The position numbers and the translations under genes were made by a program. From contig OZ020492.1 of NCBI GenBank assembly GCA_963971405.1, positions 4,216,001-4,280,000 on the forward strand: a stretch of 64,000 nucleotides of DNA, in the 5' to 3' direction. The notes under the pieces were generated by a model. That model was not told the DNA's origin. It did not search any database and worked only from the letters and a program-made list of their open reading frames with translations. Shown in pieces: positions 53,801-62,800 of the stretch. The stretch comes from Psococerastis gibbosa (lineage: Eukaryota > Arthropoda > Insecta > Psocodea > Psocidae). Numbering within the stretch: the stretch's first letter is position 1; each line of letters begins with the position of its first letter.

Positions 53801-56800
53801 TGGTGTGGCTGCAAATTTTAATAATGAAACAAGTAGTGGGATATCATGGGCGGCTTGTGCCGTGTTTCCAAATTCAGGTATAAACATATTATTATTACTT
53901 GTTGGTCGCTAATTTCATTGCTAAGTGGTGTATTGAGACCATGGTTGTAGGAAGAATCTCAAGGCGCGAATACTCGTAGTCGATGTAATCTTTAAACCAT
54001 GTCCTGCCAACGATCCCATATATTTTTCAGACATTGTTGGTATTGTTTCCGCATGAATTTTGGCAGTTTGTAAACTGGTACACGTATTCGATTTCAACTT
54101 ACACCGACATACATCATTAAATTAAGTAACACGTTTTCTTGGTTTCAGTGGACTTTGTAGTTAACGCTATTGATATCATCGGGCGAACGGCGAACACTGT
54201 CAGCATATCATGGAAATTAGGTTGCGTCCAAAACTCTCATATTTCGGGATTTGTTATCTATTTGTGTAAATTAAATTTGCATAATATACATAATTACGAT
54301 TGCGATGGTAAGTTCATCAACTTTAAGTTTGAAACTATACGATGACTGTTCAAATGCTCCTTGTACAATTTGGCCTAAAGTAATTGAATTGTAGTAGCAT
54401 TAAATGTGTTAGGCCTATAATACATTCACATGTAATTTATATCCGACAAACGAAAACTGATCAGGTGGTTCAGATAATGTAGATGGTTGATCCGATCTTT
54501 CGACTCCAGCTCTGACCATTATCTTTTTTAATATCGAAAATTAAGTCGCTTGTAAATTTCTTTAATTAAGATAAGTTACATTACAGTATAAAATCTTAAG
54601 TAAGTAGAGAATCAAGTGAAGTTTTTAATCTCTTTTTTTCCTTTTACTATGCTTAAACTAGCTACAGCGCTGAGATTTGTGAGCTACCATACAAAGACTT
54701 TGAGTAGTGTTTTGTATGGTTTTAGAACACAATAGTTCAAGTCAAGGTAGCCACTTTTAACAGGGGCCAACCACCGTCGCCAGTCACCCGAGTTATACGC
54801 TTTGTCAACCTCTAATACAATGATGCATTTAATAACTCTGTTTCTTGAACTTTTTCAACAGGTGAAGAGTGGCAAATACCAATTGGTGACCCTACAACGA
54901 GTAACACTACAATAAATACTAAATTAGAACCATACAATCGGTACCGGATCGCCATGTCAATTAAGTCTCAAGGAGGAGTCGGCAGGCGTAGTGATGCGAA
55001 AGAATTTGATACTTTAGAAGATGGTAATTAAAGTGTTACTGACAATCTTTCTATCACCCGAGGGAAGTTGTAATAAGACCATTCTAGCGAATTCAATTTA
55101 TGCATTGTGAGGTATTCTTGGTTGTGGTTATCCGCGATATGGTCTTGTTATAATTGACCCTCTGTGTAAAACAAGCCCGTCGACAGGTATATACTACTAA
55201 ATATATGTCTCCAACTTTAATGCATTATCAACTTGTTCATCTTGGCTAATTTTTCATTAAATATTCTTAAAATTCATAGCATTTCATTCCTTCGGATAAT
55301 AACTTATAATACCCAACCAAGTTGAGTGTAAGAGAGTGATTAATAGCACTATCTCCGCTAGGTTGGTTCAGTGCAAGAACACAAATATTATTATTTATTC
55401 ACTAATTGAATCATACAGCTTATTGTGGCGCTCAGGCAGCTCACTATAAATTATGGTGCTCATCACTTCTAATTCTTACTTTTCATTCAATTGCCAGCTC
55501 CTGACTCTCCAAGAGATCTCCGTGTAGAAAGGGTGACGAACAGTTCTGTTACTCTTAAATGGGAATGGCCTTTCCACAAAAATGGAGCCATTCAAAAATT
55601 TGAGCTCTCCATATCTCAGAACAATCGGACGTACGATAGTGCTTCTATTGATAACCTGGTAAGTAGCAAATTACCAGTTTGGTTACTATTTACTTTAATT
55701 CACCAATATGTTACTTGAGCCGTTAAGACTCACTAGTCACAATATCACTATAAAACTATAATTAAGTTTTGTTGGAATAAAAAAAGAAATTTAGCATTTC
55801 ATAAATGCATTATCTACCAGATGATAAAACTTACATTTCGCTTAACCAAGTCCTAAGAAGCTTTCGCATAGGAACATGCTTGTCAATCAAACAATTTAAA
55901 CAAACAGGCCTGTGACGTCATGTCTCTGCATTTGCATTTACAGCTACCATGTTCCATTTTTATACAATAGATGTCCATTGGTCAATCCAGACTACATTGC
56001 AAAAGAAATCTGAACCATGAGCGCTCTGAGGTATGTTCTGTGGCCTCACACAACTACATCCGAGCGCGGGGATTGCCAATGACCTGTCAGAACGTGCCAA
56101 CTTTTCCTCCTATCTGATGGGAATGGGCAAGAGTTGTGGATGATCAAATAGCAACGATACCCCGAATAAAAGAAACGGCTTGGCGTTAATGATGTGTAAA
56201 CACAAAACAAATAAAAATCATAATTGAGTTGAATCCTCAATAATTCACACTATTAAATTTTCTGTGATTATTTTATTTCAGGATAGAAATGTAACTACAT
56301 CCGAATGGGTTCAGACAGGCTTAAATAGTTCATCCACTTACGAATTTCGCCTACAAGCGTGCAATGGACCTGACAAATGTTCTAATTATTCAAATTTGGT
56401 CAGGGCAACCACCGATATGTACATCCCTACAAAAATGTTGCTTCATACAGTTCAGGTTATTAACCAGTCAAGTGCGCAAATTTCGTGGGCGAAACCGGCA
56501 TTGCTAGGTCCTTCTTATCTGTATCAACTTCGGGTCGATTCGGACGGTAATAGTCAAACTACAAATTTCAGTGGTAAGTTTGATATTTTCAAATACGGTG
56601 TTACATAGTTTTGTTTTCAATCAATGCTTGATGTGACATTTGTTCAAAAAATAACATTCAAGTATTAGTTATTTTTCCACATAGACTGGAGAACTAGGAA
56701 AAAAGTCTGTTATATCTATCCATTAGCACCCCAAGTCTTTACATACGTACCATGTGTAAGTTTACTATCTGGCTTGCTAATTTGGAGTGAGAGAACAATT

Positions 56801-59800
56801 TGAACTTTGGTACAACTTTTTTAATATTGCCTTGAATGACCAGCCTGGAAGTCAGTTTTTCTTCAAAGTAAATCTTGTCACCACGGTGACCAGATAGCCT
56901 AACTACAAAGTCTCTGTTGCTAGTTAACTGGTTATCAAATAAATGTCCCCACAGATGCATTTCACATATCTTAAGGCCTGAGGTGAAGGGGAAATTTAAA
57001 CAAAAAATTGACACCCACACCTACAATACGAGGCAAAGGGGAGACCATGTAAGAGCATCACTCACAGCTAAGTGTGAGCGACTGGATCCTATACCACAAG
57101 GATTCGCCTGCCTTAGAAAACTCCCGAATGAACTGGGAGCAGCGAGAAATGCTTCTTACTTCCCTAAATTGCTTAGAGACTATCTCTTTGAGAACGCCTT
57201 CGCCGCTGTCACTGGAGCCCTAGCACAATGACAATGACAGAGCTACCTGATTTTGACGATATTTTTACTATTTTACTTTATACTTTCTTGTTGATTACTT
57301 GATTGCATAGTTTAACAGAAATATTTATTTATTTATTTAGGTATGAGTGTCCATACTTATTCAACTTTCACGTTCAACTTGCGGGGAACAAAAAGAAACA
57401 AGAATGGATTCGTGAGATTCTTGTCTCAAGTTGAACAAGTGTGGATAAAGTCTGGAAACTGTTACTTTAATAATTTTTAATGGGAGCATGATGAAAAAGC
57501 TAATTTCATATACTTAGCGGGGGCATGTTTTTTTTCAGATGGGCAGTTGGAAGCAGTTATTTCTGTCGAAAAGTTTTGTATATTCAATAAAAATTCTTTA
57601 CAATTTTTTGCACGTGCCATAAATGTGGATACAAAAAATAATCGGAATTTCACCGGGCCATGGAGCAAGGCACTTAATGGCCTTTGTGATTCTCAAGGTT
57701 GGTTTCAAACGTTTTTTAAAATTATTTTTTTAATGTGGTGTAGAGGAATCTAAGCATTGCTATAAGACCTGCAGTGTAAGATTTTGTTTACACACTTATT
57801 GCTTTTAGCCACGCGAACATTATTTTACATTATTTATTGTAGCTCTTGCAGTTCTTTATGGACACAATTTCAACTGTACATAATATGTATGTATGTAATA
57901 TTTCTATATTATAGCAAAATAAATTGAGCAAAGTAAGTCTTACTTAATAATTGAAGTTCGTCTTAATAATAATGATGCTGTTTCCATTTTCAGGGTCCAG
58001 TCCTTTGACGTTGGCGTTAATTTCATTGGGCGTTATTTTAGTGTGCATCATTCCCGGTTCCATCTACATGTTTGTTCATAGGTAAGTTCTCGGTAATTGT
58101 TTGACTTGGTTTATATAACTACTAAAACGTTACGGCTAATTCTTGCTTCTTTCCACTTTGTAATTATTGTAACGTAATTTTTTGGTAATTAGTATACTGT
58201 TTTTTGCAGAGTCGTTCGAAGGCCGAAAGTTGCAATATCACTTCCTCCTGGTCTAGCGTCAGCGGTAAGTTCTATTTTCATATGTCCAATTTTCGATTTT
58301 GCTATTAGTTGCTGTTGCTTTGCAGATAAAGTGGGCATTATGACATAAATTCAATCAAATGAGATAATTATAAAAACATTTCATTTTAAGAGTGGGGAAA
58401 AGAGTGAAGGAGGACCTTGGCCTCCCCAAATCACTAGGCATGAATGTCCGGAAGATGAAACTCCTCTACAAGGCGGCAGCAGCAGTAATCATGTAGGCGA
58501 ATCATCGGATTGTCATCCAGTAAGTGTTTATGAAGTGTATTTATTTCTAAAGTGGTATAATTATCAATCATTTTCAAATTCTCTTGACAGTTAATCTATG
58601 GAATAGTAATAATTGTGATTTAGTGCCATGGACTCTGCTAGCTCGATGGGGCACTACTTCTTTTGTTCGGCAAATGTATGAATATATGAATTATAATAAT
58701 ATTGAATAGAAATGAATAGCTATTTCAGTACTATAATGACTGCTTTGAGACGTATGACCCAATACTTGCTCTTGGTGTAATGAAACACTTAAAAAGTCTT
58801 GGGTTTATAGACACCAATTGCTAAATTTTCTTGCCATGTTTTTGCGGGCAAGGGTCAAGTAAAACAGCTGCTTGTGCACGTCTTGAGAATATTGAGAAAA
58901 GTCTGGGGTTGAAAATAACATAAGCGTGGAAGTAAAGCAGATGGTCCCGGTCCACTCGCCCACTAGTCATAGAAACACTTTATAGCTCAAACACTACTAG
59001 GTTGGCGTATCGTCTTTATATATATCTATTTGTCTATTCCAATCGGTCATCTTAGTACTGGTGATCCCTGATGCTATATGTTTGGTCTAGTTCATAAAGA
59101 AGTTGTTCTTAACACCGGCTTACTGTCGTGTTGAATTTTAAACTTCTTTGTTTTCAGCCGGGATGCCTGAACTCCCATCCTGACGTTCAAAATTGCGACT
59201 TACATCCTCCCCAATCTATCGAAGAAGATAACGATTCTTCCGGCTTATCTATTCATAATGGATACAGGTACATAATAAACATAATTTATAAATTAAGCAA
59301 ACAATACGAAGTGATTTTTTCCCTTCTAAAGCCTCAAAGCGCGGAAGAGTGATTAGTATTAGATTAGATAGATTATTTTGTTAAAAATTGAATAATCCCG
59401 GTCAATTTAGAAATATTAGTTGAATAGTTAATATTATGGAAATAAATGGAGAAGGTATTATTTAATTTGATGAAGAATCGAATGTTTAAGGCCATGGACC
59501 ATGCTCCACTTCCACATCAGCGGTTTTTTTTTCTGAGTACAGAGTTTGTTCTTGTTCTTGTTCTTACAGAGATTGTTTGTGAGTTCTCATGCTACGTAGA
59601 AACGAAATTCAGATACGAAGTTTATTTTTATAGCTTGGCAATCCAAACTTATATGTACATATGTATATTTTGTGGAAGGTTTTGCTAATCTGTTATTGGC
59701 TTGATAATAGTAGAACAAGTTTAGATCGGATCTGACGTCAATTCCTTGGATACGAGAAGAAGACTGAGCTTGGTTGGCACTCACTGTGAAAGCGGCTTCT

Positions 59801-62800
59801 TCCATTAACCTAATAAGTAGAACCCTATTTTTGTAGCGTAGATAGGGGCAACCAAGCGCAGTGTTCATATAGATTTTAGGCAAATGAATTCCGATACGAT
59901 CTGAACTGGTTGGTTTATAGCTTATTGCTGTTATTGTTGTATTATTTATACAGGCCTCTAAGTAGAACACCTTCCAGACATTCGAGTGATGGCTACGTTC
60001 CTAATCATCCAGTCAGTACGAACAATAATAGCAACTCAAACTATGTTCAACTTCCGACCGCTCCTAAAATCCAGCAGCCGTCGTCCTACATAACACTGGC
60101 TGATATACAGCCAATGAAATCTGTCTACCAATCAAAACCGACTGAAAGGTATGTTGGAAGTTTATGGTGCAATGCAATGAGAGGAAGACATTTTCAACCC
60201 CATGTTGACACTTAAATCTATCAGTTTTTCCTTTTTTTATTTTTTAAATTTACTACACAAGTTATTAAAAATTAATGGTGGATTCTATTATGCCCCCTAA
60301 AACGTTAATGCTCGTTTTATGTAGCTAATCGCCGATATTCTTCATTGTATCAAATGTCGGATTGACAACTTGCTCCGTCAACTCTCAGCTTAACCCCACA
60401 GTTTGCATCGACTTCAAACCGCGTTATACGGTGTGCTATGCTGGCATTTGTTATTCATTGTTATTCAATCTTGCACTATTTTGACTGAACATGAGACAAA
60501 GTCCTTGCTCAAAACTCTTTTTTTTAACGATATTTCATGGGACTCATAGTTAATTCTTTCATAATTTTTTTTAATATTTATAAATACATAGCCTTCCCAT
60601 AATATCTGCGGTCCGCAAATGCCCATTATTACGAGCAGTAAGGAAGGTATAAACAGTCATGGCATTTGTGACGGTCAGTAAAGCGCTTGAATGGGAATGC
60701 GCGTTAATTAACTCAATTATGAGTAGTGTACCTGCCACAAAGTGTAAATAAATAAATAAACGTATTATAGGAAATGAAAACCGTACTTACAAATACATAC
60801 TCATACACTAACTTGAAATACTGACACCACTAAGCTCTTAACTGCTAAACTCAAATGTTACACTAAATGCTAGACGTAGAAATGTCCTATGCTGGATTAT
60901 TTCATATTTTATTTATAAACATTGTTTTTAAAATTACCAGCGCCCATTGCTTGTTGCATTATTTTCGGCTTTCAGATGCGTCATGTTTAAATTTAGGGCT
61001 CTATATTTAACTTATAATAATGGTGGTAAATAGTTGCTAAGTTCTAACTTTTACAGATTTCAATATTTATGTTGATTTCTTTGAAAATATAAGAAGGTAT
61101 TGCATGATTCTAACCTTGCTGAGGTACGTTGTATGATGTTGATAAGACCCATTCAACAATTTATAACGAACTTAATTAAGGAAAGAAGCCTCGATTTTGT
61201 GCATGTTTGTATTGTGTAAGTAGCAGTATGTAGTTGATATAATAGAATCCGCTCAGAATCCTTCCAAGTTGTTGATAGCTATTGCATACCCCATATTATA
61301 AGGTGATTTTAATTTTTGGTGTTTTAATTGTTCTATGAATTGGGCCCTCCATTACTTTGACGGGAAATCACTTAACCAAAACTGCATATGAATAAATATG
61401 CATTATAAAATAATAAATAAATGCAATTTTTTTTCTAACGCCTGCTTTCAGCATTTCTGCTTTAAGCAACCCTGTAAGCCTGGAGGGGGGAGTGAGTCTG
61501 TTTATTAGCACTTGAGTCACCGTAAGGGCAGGTTACTTCACATTGGGGGAAGGGGAGTTGACTGACAGGGCGGTCCTCCTGATTAAAGTGGATTTCGAAC
61601 CACTTTGGGAACGTAGTAAAATCACACGATTAATTCGGAGGTGACCAGGACTCACCACGCACGTAGACTGACTGGCATAGTCTCAACGCGTTATCATGTC
61701 TAGTGTTCACCAGGCTCGGTCTTGGGTCTCGTCTCGGTCTCGGTCTCGAAACGAGACTTTTTCCGAGACCTAGACTACTTCAGAGTCTCGTCTCGAAATG
61801 GTCTCGGTTTGGGTTTGATGAATCTGTAATAGTATTATATGCACTATGTCAACTATGTGTTTACACCAGGTTCGGAGTTTTGCTTAGCTAGACGACAATC
61901 TTGCTTATCTTCTATATATTCTATGCAACTATTTCATTCCTTGTGTTTGGTATTTTTGTGTGTGTGGGCGGTATAGGTAATTGAGTAAGACAAATAATAT
62001 GAGGACCGTATTCTGTAAAAAGTTTTGAACTCAGAAAATCTTGCAGATTTTGATTCTCAACAAGCACGTAGCCAGGATTTTATTTCGTGAGGGGCTAACT
62101 ACCAGGGGGTCGAGGGGGTATAAACCCCCCCCCCCCCGGAAATTTTTATGAATTTACAAGCAAAAACACACAGTTTTAGTGTTATTAGAGGGAGAAAAAA
62201 AATACAGGTGAAATATCAAACAGAACAATGCAAGGTTTTTATTTATTTTTTACAATTCGGGGGGGGGGGGGGGGCTTCAGCCCCAAAGCTCCCTCCCTGG
62301 CTACGTCCCTGATTCTCGGTTTGTTGGTCCAATTTTTTTAATACCCCAATTAAAAGGCCTAAAAAAATCTTTTGGACCCATTTTAATGATTGTTTTAGTG
62401 GCAATATTCAATCTTTTCCTATTTTGACAGTCATTATTATTATTACATTTGCATCAGCATTTATCCATATACAGTATATACTGTATTTGTGCCAGTGAGG
62501 ACCCCAGGGGTGAAAACTAGATAAACTTCCCACGTAAAACAATTCAAATAGTTACAATAGCATGAAAGCGCACCCCCCCCCCCCCCCCTAGAGAAATATA
62601 TCTGATATTTCTGGGTACCCCTTGGCGTGTGTTGAAGCTCTGTCACAATTGTAAATGTACTAGAGCATCCGATGTGTCAGTAGCGCATTTGGGTCTCTGG
62701 GGAGGGGGGGGGGTCGCCCTATGACCCTATGAATAATATGCACTGTGTACCTATTTTAACCGTTCTTGTCCCCCAAAGCCACCCTTAAGGAAATTCTGCA

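Noticed and set aside
61703-61891. Leu-Gly-Leu repeat protein
   Set aside because: Arises from the GGTCTCG subterminal repeats of the hAT element.
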